Program-made: the position numbers and the translations under genes
The notes under the pieces: generated by a model
What the model saw: only the letters and a program-made list of their open reading frames with translations
The model's database searches: none
Told to the model about the DNA's origin: nothing
Shown: one piece after another, positions 41,346 to 52,130 of the stretch
How positions within the stretch are numbered: the stretch's first letter is position 1
Layout: each line of letters starts with the position of its first letter
Assembly: GCA_963565915.1 (NCBI GenBank)
Contig: OY751489.1
Coordinates: 3,782,001-3,846,000 of the forward strand
From: Entoloma clypeatum
Lineage: Eukaryota; Basidiomycota; Agaricomycetes; Agaricales; Entolomataceae
Reading direction: 5' to 3'
Length of the DNA stretch: 64,000 nucleotides

Positions 41346-42506
41346 ATGGACGACCCCAATCACCTTGAACAGCTCGAGCACGAGTTCCAGGAACAACATC
41401 AAACTCTCACTGATATCTCAACTCGACTTGACCAACTCCTCCTCGCCTTCAACACAATTCCTGCCCCAGCTCCGCCACCTATCCCACCTGCTCCCGCACC
41501 CGCTATTATACCCGCTCCGCTCGCTCCGGCCAATCCGGGCATGCGTCGAGAAAAACCTGCCAATCTGTCGGACTTCGATGGATCGCGCGCAAATGGCTGG
41601 ACCTTTCTAAACTCCTGTGAATTGTTTATGGGGCTGGCTCCGGAACAGTTCGCAGACAATCACGCTGAAATTTATTGGGCCTTATCTTTCATGAAGAGTG
41701 GACGTGCAGCACGCTTTGCGGATCGCATTATCCGACAGGAGCGGAGGATTAGTGCTCCGCCTTATCGGACTTGGGTGGACTTCCATGCAGTCTTTACAGC
41801 GGAGTTCACTCCGAAGAATGAGGAACAGGATGCGAGACTGATCCTCGAAGGAGAATCCTATTATCAAGGTCAACGGGATGTTGAGACCTATATTGACGAG
41901 TTCAAAGACTACATTGACAAAGCGGGCTACCAGGAGGATACCAACATCGTACTCAAATTCCGCCATGGTCTCCGTTCCGACATTCAGAACGAGATTGCCA
42001 CCCTGACCCACGGACGACCTGCGGATGACAACCCCGATGAGTGGTACTCTGCAGCACGAGTCAATGACGACAATAGGATTGCCAACAAAGCCTTCAAAGC
42101 CACTGCTCCGACCCGTACCTCTGCCTTCCGCAATGTTGTCGGACCAAGAGTACCTGGCACCTCAGTATTCCCTCGCCCCTACATTCCATTCACTCCACGC
42201 ACAGCTCCGCTCGCATCCGCATCCGCTCTGTCTCCACCGACAAGGGACCCCAATGCAATGGACATTGATACTTCACGCATCAAAGGCAAGAATGCCAATG
42301 CATGCTTCAGATGTAACAAAATGGGTCACTTTAGTCGTGAATGCCCCCTTCGCTTCGATGTTCACTTCATGACAACGGAGGAGCAGGACGAGTTTGTTAT
42401 GGAACAACTCGTGGTCAAGGACGCAGCGGAAGGCAACTCCGTTCTGCCCACGGAGTCTGCGGAGTCGGAGGGAGGACAGGAGGATTTTCCTCCCCACAGC
42501 GAGTGA
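41346..42506 (+). CDS. GypD gag polyprotein
   Basis: 386 aa from ATG 41346 (MDDPNHLEQLEHEF); the frame is open further upstream but without an ATG. Order: coiled N-terminus, Pro/Ala-rich linker (about residues 40-65), capsid-type domain (WTFLNSCELFMGL... DFHAVFTAEF), and a CCHC knuckle CFRCNKMGHFSREC near residues 320-335. The acidic tail includes DFPPHSE. The nucleocapsid would package element RNA. Pol is in the -1 frame and overlaps the tail, so a ribosomal frameshift is likely; I could not point to a convincing slippery heptamer. The only fully open gene of this element. Confidence 0.85.
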   Translation: MDDPNHLEQLEHEFQEQHQTLTDISTRLDQLLLAFNTIPAPAPPPIPPAPAPAIIPAPLAPANPGMRREKPANLSDFDGSRANGWTFLNSCELFMGLAPEQFADNHAEIYWALSFMKSGRAARFADRIIRQERRISAPPYRTWVDFHAVFTAEFTPKNEEQDARLILEGESYYQGQRDVETYIDEFKDYIDKAGYQEDTNIVLKFRHGLRSDIQNEIATLTHGRPADDNPDEWYSAARVNDDNRIANKAFKATAPTRTSAFRNVVGPRVPGTSVFPRPYIPFTPRTAPLASASALSPPTRDPNAMDIDTSRIKGKNANACFRCNKMGHFSRECPLRFDVHFMTTEEQDEFVMEQLVVKDAAEGNSVLPTESAESEGGQEDFPPHSE

Positions 42507-45500
42507 ACAGTGCGCCCTCGTTGTCTGCTAAAAATCGTTATGCTGCCTTATTTATGGAACAATATGATCCTATACCCTCCATCTCTAAGCCTGCAAATGA
42601 TCCCATAGTCGCACCCAACTCTGCAAATCCCATCCGCCTTAGCCTCTCTAAATGGGAGCGTCGGCTTCCAAAACAATATGTCCTCGCCTCCGCTCACTCC
42701 AACAATTCTATTGAACTAGACATAGTTCTTGAAACTACCGACACCAAAGACACACTATCACAAAAGGCCGTACTAAACAGCGGGGCAACAGGGTCGTTTA
42801 TTGAACGCACTCTACTCAAAAACTACAACGCGCAATTCCGGTATACAACATCGACGGAACTCCAAACGAGGCCGGAGCAATAACGGAGGTGTTGGATGTA
42901 GTGCTCCGCTATCGGGATCACTCGGAACGGACCCAGCTTGCAGTCACAAGTTTGGGAAAACAAGAAATTGTGCTAGGCTTCACTTGGCTCAAAGAACACA
43001 ACCCCGAGGTAGATTGGACGTCAGGGGAAGTGAAGATGAGCCGGTGTCCTGCACGATGCCGGACATGCCACCAAGAGGCAGCCCAAGAGCGGAAGGAGCG
43101 GAAGTTTGAACAAGTCTGCATACGAGCCTGTTGGGTGGGTTCCACTCCGACATCCGGTCTAGAGGAGGAGGCTCCACGCGGCCCATGGGTGGAGGATGTC
43201 ACAGAAGGAGAAGAAGCGGAGGAGTTAGCGGAAGACAATGAGGAAGAGGATCAGTTTGAGGAGGGAGACCGCCTCTTTGTCGGAACAGTACCCACAGAGG
43301 CGGAGTTCATCCACGCTTCATCCAATATCTCGCAACATCTATCGGAGGCCTTCCTCAGTAACCAAAAACCTAAATCTTTCCGCGACTCTGTACCAGACCA
43401 CTTGTTTGACTTCGAAGACGTATTCTCAAAGACCTCTTTTGACACCTTACCGGAAGAGCGGACTTGGGACCACGCCATTGAACTTGTTCCGGACGCCTCT
43501 CCGGCGGGGTGTAAGGTATATCCGCTTGCTCCAAACGAACAGAAGGAACTCGACGCGTTTTTGGAGGAAAACCTTGCAACTGGTCGGATCTGCCCTTCCA
43601 AGTCTCCAATGGCATCTCCGGTATTCTACATCAAGAAGAAGGATGGCTCCCTTTGTCTTGTACAAGACTCCCGGTCACTCAATTCCAAAACTATCAAAAA
43701 CAAGTATCCGCTTCCGCTCATATCTGAACTGATCAATAAACTTCAACGCGCTCAATACTTCACCAAGCTCGACATCCGCTGGGGCTACAACAATGTGCGG
43801 ATAAAACCCGGAGACGAGTGGAAGGCCACCTTTCGGACCAATTGCGGACTCTATGAACCATTGGTGATGTTCTTCGGCCTCACTAATAGTCCATCCACAT
43901 TCCAGACTATGATGAACGAGATCTTTCAAGACCTTATCACTGAAGGTGTAGTCTGTGTTTACCTCGACGACATACTCATCTTCACGGAGACCCTTGCGGA
44001 GCATCGGAGAGTCACACGGATCGTACTGGAACGACTTCGCGAACACAAACTCTATCTAAAACCAGAGAAATGCGTGTTTGAACAAACGCGCATTGAATAC
44101 CTAGGCCTTATTATTGAACAAGGACACGTAGAGATGGATCCAGTGAAGGTAGCGGGGGTCGCGGAGTGGCCTGCTCCGACAAACGTCCAAGAAGTACAGT
44201 CCTTTCTGGGATTCACTAACTTCTATCGCCGTTTTATTGAAGGGTTTTTGAACATTGCGCGCCCTCTTTTCGAGCTCACAAAGAAAGGGCACCTCTGGTC
44301 TTGGAGGGAGGGAGAAGTGTCCGCATTTGCGGAGTTGAAGCAGAGGATTACATCCGCTCCGATCCTGGTCTTAGCTGATCATGGAAAGGAGTGGCGGATA
44401 GAAGCTGATAGCTCGGACTTTGCAACCGGAGCAGTACTGTCCCAACCAACAGAGGACGGTAAGTGGCACCCTGTCGCATTCTATTCCAAAAGCCTAAGTC
44501 CAGTGGAACGCAACTACGAGATCTATGACAAGGAGATGTTGGCGGTGGTCCGCGCATTGGAGGAGTGGAGGCACTTCCTTGAAGGAGCGGAGAAGACAGT
44601 GGAGATTTGGACGGACCACAAAAATCTTGAGTATTTCATGACAGCTCAAAAACTAAATCGACGACAGGCTAGATGGTCCTTATACCTCGCTCATTTCGAT
44701 TTCAAAATGCACCATTGACCTGGCAAGTCAATGGGCAAGTCCGACGCTTTGTCCCAACGAGCAGACCACGGAGACGGATCACGGGACAACAAAAACATCA
44801 TCCTTCTGTGACCAGAATTGTTTGCAGTGCGAGCAATGTGGGGGGTAGCTGTTCAAGGGGAAGAACGCGACGTCCTCCGCCAGGTCCGACAGGGAATCCG
44901 AGAGGGGTTACTGGAAGATAGTGTGGCGGAGGTTGTCAAATCCCTTCCGACCGTCGGAGCGGGGTCCGTCCGTAGTGCAGAGTGGAGGCAAGCGGAAGGT
45001 TTGCTCTACTTCAGGGATCGTATCTATGTTTCTAACAATCCCCAACTGCGTCATCGAATCCTCACACAACACCATGACACTCCAGTGGCCAGACGGTGGA
45101 AAACCTTGGAACTGGTGTCATGCAATTACTGGTGGCCACACATGTCTTGTTTAATAGGTCAATATTGCAAGACATGCGACCCTTGCCTCCGCACCAAGGT
45201 CCGACGCACTCCGCCCTCCGGAGAGCTCAATCCGCTACCGGTCCCCACGGAGCGATGGCAAGTAACCAGTGTTGACTTCATTACTGAACTACCAGAAGCC
45301 CATGGCTACAACGCTATCATGGTCGTAGTGGACTCAGTAGGGAAGCGGGGACACTTCATCCCGATGCACTCCAACATCTCCGCACTCGGGACTGCACGCT
45401 CCTATGTTCAAAATGTCTGGAAACTCCACAGACTACCGGAGGCCATTGTCTCCGACCAAGGACCACAGTTTGTCGCCAAGTTCACGTGCGAACTATACAG

Positions 45501-46377
45501 GCTGCTTAACATTAAGGTTGCTGCCTCGACAACCTACCATCCGCAGTCGGACGGACAGACGGAGCGGGTCAATCAAGGATTAGAACAATACCTTCACCTA
45601 TTCGTCAATGAACGTCAAGACGATTGGGACGAATGGCTTCCGATGGCTGAATTTGCATACAACAACCATGTTCACGCATCAACACGTCAAACTCCATTCT
45701 ACATTGACACCGGCCGCCATCCGCGCATGGGATTCGAACCTCGCAAGAAGCGGACGGAGATCGAGGCGGTAGCGGATTTCAGCCAGCGGATGAAGTCCGC
45801 TCTAGAGGAGGCTCGCGCAGCACTGACAAAGGCAAAAGATGACATGGCGCGATACTACAACCAGCATCGGAGCACCACTCCGACATTCCGCCCGGGGGAC
45901 AAGGTCTTTTTAGACTCATCAGACCTCAAAACCACCCGACCCACAAAAAAGCTTGCACATCGATATGTAGGCCCTTTCCCAGTGGTCCGACCTGTCGGAA
46001 CACATGCCTATGAACTTCGCCTTCCTCCTTCCATGTCCCGCGTTCACCCAGTATTCCATGTCGTCAAACTTTCACTAGTTCCCAACGACCCTTTCTGACG
46101 CCAAGTCCGCTCTCCTCCGCCTCCGACGGTAGTCGGAGAAGAATTGGAGTATGATGTTGAAAACCTCTTGGACAGCCGACTGCATCGAGGCAAGCTTCAA
46201 TTCTTGGTCAAATGGAAGGGATATGGCTACTAAGAGAATTCCTGGGAAGCAGAAGACAATGTCCACACTCCGCGCCTAGTCCGCGACTTCTACCGACGTC
46301 ATCCAGGAGCTCCGCGGCGGATCGCCGCTGTGATATTCGACTCGTTTCGCCTGACACGTCGAGACGCCGTGCCTTGA
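42507..46377 (+). pseudogene. GypD pol: protease, RT, RNase H, integrase, chromodomain (four stops, one shift)
   Basis: The protease motif is NSGATGSF (42776-42787), with Asn for the catalytic Asp. A one-base frame break near 42836 is shared with GypD'. The frame 42889-44718 then covers RT with intact YLDD (about 43960-43971) and RNase H. TGA at 44716-44718 and 44809-44811 sit where Arg (CGA) is expected. The integrase is open from 44818 (zinc region, D, D, E core) to TGA 46096-46098. A chromodomain (LEYDVENLLDSRLHRGKLQFLVKWKGYGY region) carries a TAA near 46231. Few changes from intact, but the protease and stops make it inactive. Confidence 0.9.
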
Positions 46378-46388
46378 AGGGGGGGTGA

Positions 46389-46476
46389 TGTAAGGGCAAC
46401 CACTTTTCACTTCTCCTTTCCTTTCTATTTCACCATCTCCGATGTCCTCCGATCGTATCCGCTGTCTCCGCTGTCT
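46389..46476 (+). repeat. GypD 3' LTR, first ~88 bp
   Basis: TGTAAGGGCAACC start, diverging from the 5' LTR after CTGTCTCCG; the right boundary with GypH is uncertain by about 10 bp. Confidence 0.8.
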
Positions 46477-49400
46477 CCGAACCAATGTCTTCTGTCTCAG
46501 CTGACATATATGACAAGTCTGGACATATAGGCGAACATCGCGTTCATATTCCGGCCACCAGAATCTTTGTGCAATAAGCTCTTTTGTTGCATAGAAGCCG
46601 CGGTGCACAAGGCTATCATAGGATGCCCTCATCATGTACATGTGATGCCCCTTTTTTACCACTAGTTTGTGCTTTCCCTCGCTACCTCTTCTATAGAGCC
46701 GGCCATCATCAGCGACAAAGAATTGTCTCGCCCGCTGCACGAACTGTTTATACTGTCGGTCATTCAGGCCGTTTGGTCTCACAAAAGGATCCTCAAGCCA
46801 AATCTTGATGTCAGGAATGCGGTCATCCTGCAACTTCACGGTCATTGTGCAATGATCTTCATCATAAGGTTCTCACATTGATTCATTTCATTTCAAAGAG
46901 TTGTCGGGCAATGCCGGTTCCCCCACGAATTGCGAGAGCGGCCCAGCCTTACACACTCGCTCAAGATATAATTGTTGAATATTTGATCTCTCACGAGCAT
47001 CAGCAAGCTCTCCCTGGAAGTCTTTAACCAATGTAGCCCAAAGATAACCACCGCGTGTGTCTATCTTTGTTTTAAACTTGTCGAACTCTAACAGGTCATT
47101 CTTTTCCACGTTAGGGATACCATTTTCCTTATTGGGATACTCGTACCGTGGCGGTCCATCTGGTTCATCCACCCAGTCCTCCTTGATATAGTAGGTTTCA
47201 TCCCCCAGTTGCACTTCTCGCCTCGATAGACCATCGGGTGTGAAGGTCTTGCCTGGCACATGCCTTAGTGTGAAGTGGAACATCAAAATGTAATCAATCC
47301 ACCGGTTTATAGCAGTGTTCGGTCCAAGACCAGGATTATTGAGCATCCCCTTGATATACTTCACATCGGTCTCTATAACCAGGTTCCAACAGCCCAAGAG
47401 CCAAAACTTCGCTTCCTTCAATGTGCGAAATAAACCATACAATTCTCGCTTTGGTTGCAAATATCTCGCCTCACACTCGTTTAGTGTTATTGATGCGAAC
47501 TTCGCATACGTCCTCTTCTTAGAATCTCCCTCATCCTCTTGACAGATATAGAAGCCAACCGCCCACCACAAGCTGTCTACGCAAAGGACCACCGCACCTC
47601 CACCATGATAATCTATTGGCTTGATCGCGGGGGACGCCGCTAAAGCATCCTTTATGTCTTGCATGGCCTCCTCCTGTTCAGATCCCCAGACAAAGAGTTC
47701 ACGACTTCGCGTCAACTTGACTAGAGGTTCCGCCTTCTTTGCAAAGTCTCTAATAAAGTTTTGACAAGTGCCAGCTGTTCCAAGGAACGACCGCACATCA
47801 TGTATATCTTTGCAAGGTCCCCAGCGGCTTATAACTCCGAACCTATCTGTCTCAGGTCTCCGTCCTTCGTACGTGCAACAATGGCCAACTACCACTATCT
47901 CGCTCGCGCATACTAGCGACTTATACCCAGAGAACGTTCCTCCACTATACTGCATTCTCTGTAACACTCTATTCACATCCTGTACATGTTCCCATACAAA
48001 TCACCTAATGCCTGGATTTTCTTCTATAGTTTCGTATCTGCCATCAGGCAACTCGTATTGTGTAGATGGGCCACGAACCGCCACATCGTCGATGTAGGGA
48101 ATAGTAACATCTGGTATTTCATCCTGCAATATATATGTAACATCATCGTGAAAGATCGGTACCAAATTTGTCCAACCCATTGGTAAAGTAACCAATCTTT
48201 GAGCACCGAATGGCGTCTGAAATGTAGTCAAGTTGCGAGACTGGACCGCTAACTTTCGCTCATCATATCCCACATAGAGATCAAACATTCCACCACAAGC
48301 ACATCCCGCAAAATGGTTGGCTAATTCCTCCGTTGCTGGGGGAAGGCCCGAATGTGCTATAGTGACTTGGTTCAACAGTTCCAAACTGTGGACGATACGG
48401 AGACTCTTGCCATCCTTTTTCAATACACAGAACCACCGGGATCTGTATGAGGAATTTGACGGTTTGTACACGCCCGCGGCCATCTTCGTCCTTATTATCT
48501 TACACACTTCATCATGTATCCCAGGTGGAATAGGGATATTTCTTAGTACCCATGGAGTGTGCGGTACCCTGGGTATCTGTACCGGAGGAAAGAAATCCTC
48601 GCGAAAGCTACCACACTCCGAATCATCCCATGCAAATGCTTGATTCTGTTCACTCAATAAATGATGTACTAGTTTCATTTCTTCTTTCCAGAGAGAATCA
48701 TGGTCGTGTATACTGTCCATGTGCTCCATCCTTTCCTGGGTGTAGCGACCCTTGGGCGCAAACCCCGGTGGTTTTGGGTTCAACTTTGGTAACTCAGCAA
48801 GGGGGTCCCCTTTTATCTCACGAACTATGTGAAATGTCTCGGACAACTCTCCCAATACTGGTCGCACCTTTTTGTCGACGGGTTTATATTTCTTGCCCGC
48901 TAGCACTTGTACAATCCCACCATGATATTGGTCTAATATTTCTCATTCATCATTGCGAAGCCATTCTGGACGTTCCCTCGATTTTCCATCCCAATATGCC
49001 CCTAAAAGGGCCTGTGCATTCTCGTCCACGACACTATCTCGTGACGCTTCGAGATACAGGTCTCTAATCTCTCGTAAATTTTCCATTTTCTGCAATGCCA
49101 TAAGCCACTATATAAGGTCTCTCGATATTGCTAGAATCAATGTTTATAATTATCTCTCCCTGGTGGCCAACCAGTTCATCAAAGATTGAAAACCCGTACC
49201 ATCTGCTTCAGTGGTGGGCTGTTTCCTCTTCAATAGATCAGGACCCTTTCCTCATTCCGATGTCGCAATCGTGATCTTCTGACTAGTATTCGGACACTTG
49301 ATGGTCAGGAGTTGTCCTCCATCTCTATCATTTTGATAACTACTACAAGTTACCGCGTTGAAAGGTCATCCCAAAAGCACTCTATAGGCTGGCTCATTTA

Positions 49401-49791
49401 TAATATGGACTTGCAGATAGACTACAATGTGATCAAAATGGAACGGCACGTTTTGTGATAGTCCCAGCGACTTTTCAATTTGCTTATTGGCACTTTGCAT
49501 ATGGATGCATACGTCTGGATCCCACGAAAGCCTCATCGCGATGGCTGCAGCCTTCGACATTGAGACAATCTGGGAGCCTCCATCAAGAATACACTGTTCT
49601 TCCATCATTCCATTCACCACGGCACTTACTGTCCAGAGACTCTGTGATTCCTGTGCGACATATACTGGTTTAGGTGCTGTTCCAGGCGGCAAACTCTCGA
49701 GATACTGTAAGACGGGGTCCGAGACGACCACTGAACCAACAGGTAGGTTGTTTACAGTCTGTTCCATGATCATGAATGATGCCACTGGCAA
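46477..49791 (-). pseudogene. GypH pol: protease-like, RT, RNase H, integrase start
   Basis: Protease-like CILDGGSQIVSM near 49565 (a D-G/S-G active-site loop). RT 48906-48001 with YIDD near 48095, ending in TGA 48001-48003, where the next residues (FVWEH) argue for a lost Arg codon CGA. RNase H and connection 47976-46888 (AVVLCVDSLWWAVGFY, ELYGLFRTLKEAKFW). The integrase zinc region (H...H...CHICQ) 46845-46490 is truncated. A degraded spacer (46846-46887) and linker (48907-49365) hold extra stops. Inactive. Confidence 0.84.
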
Positions 49792-49882
49792 TTCATCTAC
49801 TTAACTATATCTTCTAGTTCATTTGTTTGGGCAAACTTTTTCCAATATGACAACTGGTTGTCGTCCATTGAATCTAGTAGGT

Positions 49883-51603
49883 TCAATGCTTGAGTACTCT
49901 CTTCCTAGTCAATAGCTTTCGCAATTCCTCTTGTACTACTTTATCTGCCCTCAATAAATCGCCCAATGCAATTGTGATTGGAGTCTCGAGCACTGCCAAG
50001 ACCGCGACACCCTTTGATTGTTCTTCGATAGGTGCCTTGCTGCAAAACGCCGGGCCCTTTCGATCAATGTCGGGGATGGTCTCGTGGTCAGGTCTTTTCT
50101 TTACCAAGGGGAACGAAAGCGACTTCTGGTACATCACGAAACGGAAAATCAACTGTTGGTCTAGTGACTTCTTCGTGGGTAAACACTCGGTCACTATCTT
50201 TTTGGGTGACAGAACTTGTCTTGGCTGATGGCTTCAGCGTTAACTCAGGTTCTGTCTCCTCATCATCGCTATCTACTTCCTCAACTTCTTCAATATCTTT
50301 TTCTGTTTCATTTTCTGTTTCACTATCTGGGTCTCGGTTTTCAGTCCATTTCTCCAGCGATTTGGCACGATTCTTTTCAACTCTAGACCTTGATGGAATC
50401 TGCTTCGCCTTCCTCAAACGTTCTAAAAACACGATTCCTTCTTAGCGTTCCCCGACCGGGTGACTACAAATTGACTGATGTCCTGCATCGCTTTAGTCAT
50501 CGCGAGGAATGCTTCCTGCATATCAGGCTTTCCCGAAGTACCCTCAGGCTCATTGCTGAATAACTGTTGCTGGACTGGCATCATTCCCGGCATCGCGACT
50601 CGATTCTGCAACGCCGCATTCTGGGGAACTGGGTTTGATATTCCAGACATCAAAGAATTCTGGACTGGGGTATAGTGCATGGGAACCGCCTGTCATAACC
50701 ATATGATTCACATCCGACTTATCCGACGACTCTGACGATTCATCCGCTCCGACATCCACTCCAACAACATTCTATTTATATTGAATATACTTCTACTACA
50801 TAACATCTCAACCATACTTACAAGTAGACATATGTTGTTCACTTTTCATTTGCTACTCTCCGTACTCCGAATGTTCCAATGGTCAACTCTGATATCTGCA
50901 CATCACTTATAGTAATGCTGATCATTCTAGTCTACTATAAATAGTGTACAAACCTGTTGTGGAACCTCAGTTCAAATATCATATGTTATACCTCATTCGC
51001 ATCTGTCTCTACTTGCCTTTGAGCATTCTCTCCGTCACCTCTGCTCATCCGCTCATCCGACATCCGCCAATCCGAAATCGAGGACCACGTCAAAGAGTGG
51101 GGCGCAACGCACAAGTTGAAGCCAGGTCCTTTCTGCCAACGTCGCACTTACTGCATTCCGCTCCTCTGCTACTCCGCTCCGACTCGTCCGACATTTTCCG
51201 ATGTTGAGAAACATGCTACGTGACACCGCCGGAGCAGTACCATATGGTTGCGTATACATATTGAAATTATTAAATGGCTGCTGAACCGGGTTTAACGGTG
51301 GGATTGCCATACCGGCCTGTTGTTGCGCTAAGAGATTGTTCAATGCCACGATCTGTTGGTCATGCTTGACCATCCCTTCTTGCATCAACAGCAGATTCTC
51401 ATCTCGCTGATTGCGAGGCTTATTCGTAAACAGAGAGTAGTCTGAATTGTCCTGTATTTGTGCAAGTTTAAGTACGCCAGGAGCTTGCTTGTCTTCAAAA
51501 TATCCTTGATACAATTGCTTATTGAGATTAGCAACTTGTTATGCTTAACAAACCATTCCAAGGTTCGGGCAGAGTATGCAGGAAGTGGAAAGGCGAAGAG
51601 CAA
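49883..51603 (-). pseudogene. GypH gag (broken; interrupted by solo LTR)
   Basis: Pieces on the minus strand: 51603-51230 (SARTLEWFVKHNKLL, NDNSDYSLF region, Gln-rich), then across the solo LTR 50680-50423 (Met/Pro-rich, MPGMMPVQQQ), then an acidic Glu/Ser region (50432-50088) and 50194-49883. Frame changes occur between pieces. No zinc knuckle was seen. Confidence 0.7.
50691..51225 (+). repeat. Solo LTR of the GypA family
   Basis: 535 bp, TGTCATAACC to GTGACA, with a perfect 5-bp duplication CCGCC (50686-50690 and 51226-51230). The whole internal region is gone by LTR recombination. It inserted in GypH gag in the opposite orientation. Confidence 0.94.
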
Positions 51604-51747
51604 TGTGATTGCTAAATCTAAGGAATCTACTACAGTACAAGAGGTTTATATAGGTACTGACTATAGGCGGTAGCGGATGAGTCAGTACTGCGGAAGGCAG
51701 TGCGCATGAGTAAGGTGACTGTGGAAGGCTATGTACAGTGAGTAAGC

Positions 51748-52056
51748 TGTTGAAGTTCCACCTGGGCGCTAGCCACAGGCGTACTGAGCAACATAGCTAC
51801 AGTGGAAGTACTCTACGATACCGCTATGGTCACTTACATGGTTTGGAGGGGTAAGGCTGGTGAGAGCGGTTGAGGCTGGTGAGAGCGATGGAGCTGGTTA
51901 AGAGTCAAGAGACAACTTGTTGGTATTGACAGTTTCCTGGTCTTATATACCGTACTACTGTTTGTACCAACCAAACAAGTATGTAATGAAGATATGTAAA
52001 GGTCACGTGATGTAATCTAATCTAATCTAATCTACGTGATGGGAAAAGTTTCAACA
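51748..52056 (-). repeat. CopG 3' LTR
   Basis: TGTTGAAG to TTTCAACA; includes four TAATC units flanked by ACGTGATG words, and TTATATACCG as a likely core promoter. Confidence 0.96.
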
Positions 52057-52130
52057 CCCCCCCATATTTAGTACATACTTCTAAATACATCTTACTTTTT
52101 CCCACATATATATAGGTACTTTTGTTTCGC

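Larger units (their letters stand above)
40751..46476 (+). mobile_element. GypD: Ty3/Gypsy chromovirus, intact gag, pol with several stops, 3' LTR truncated
   Basis: 5' LTR 40751-41184, gag 41346-42506, pol to 46377 with chromodomain, purine tract GAAGGGGGGGTGA just before 46389, and the first ~88 bp of the 3' LTR. The right end runs straight into GypH, so a deletion removed the rest of the LTR. No duplication can be checked. It interrupts the KDZ transposase on the left. Confidence 0.92.
46477..51603 (-). mobile_element. GypH: decayed Gypsy-type element of a different lineage, both ends lost
   Basis: On the minus strand from 51603 to 46477: gag pieces, protease-like, RT, RNase H and the start of integrase. 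The RT-RNase H wording (LVPIFHDDVTYILQ, YIDDVAVRGP, CTYEGRRPE, DGLSRR) is typical of a Gypsy group common in mushrooms with very large gag regions, distinct from GypA/D/I/K. The left end is cut by the GypD junction; the right end is cut by the GypK LTR. A solo GypA-type LTR interrupts gag. Confidence 0.86.
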
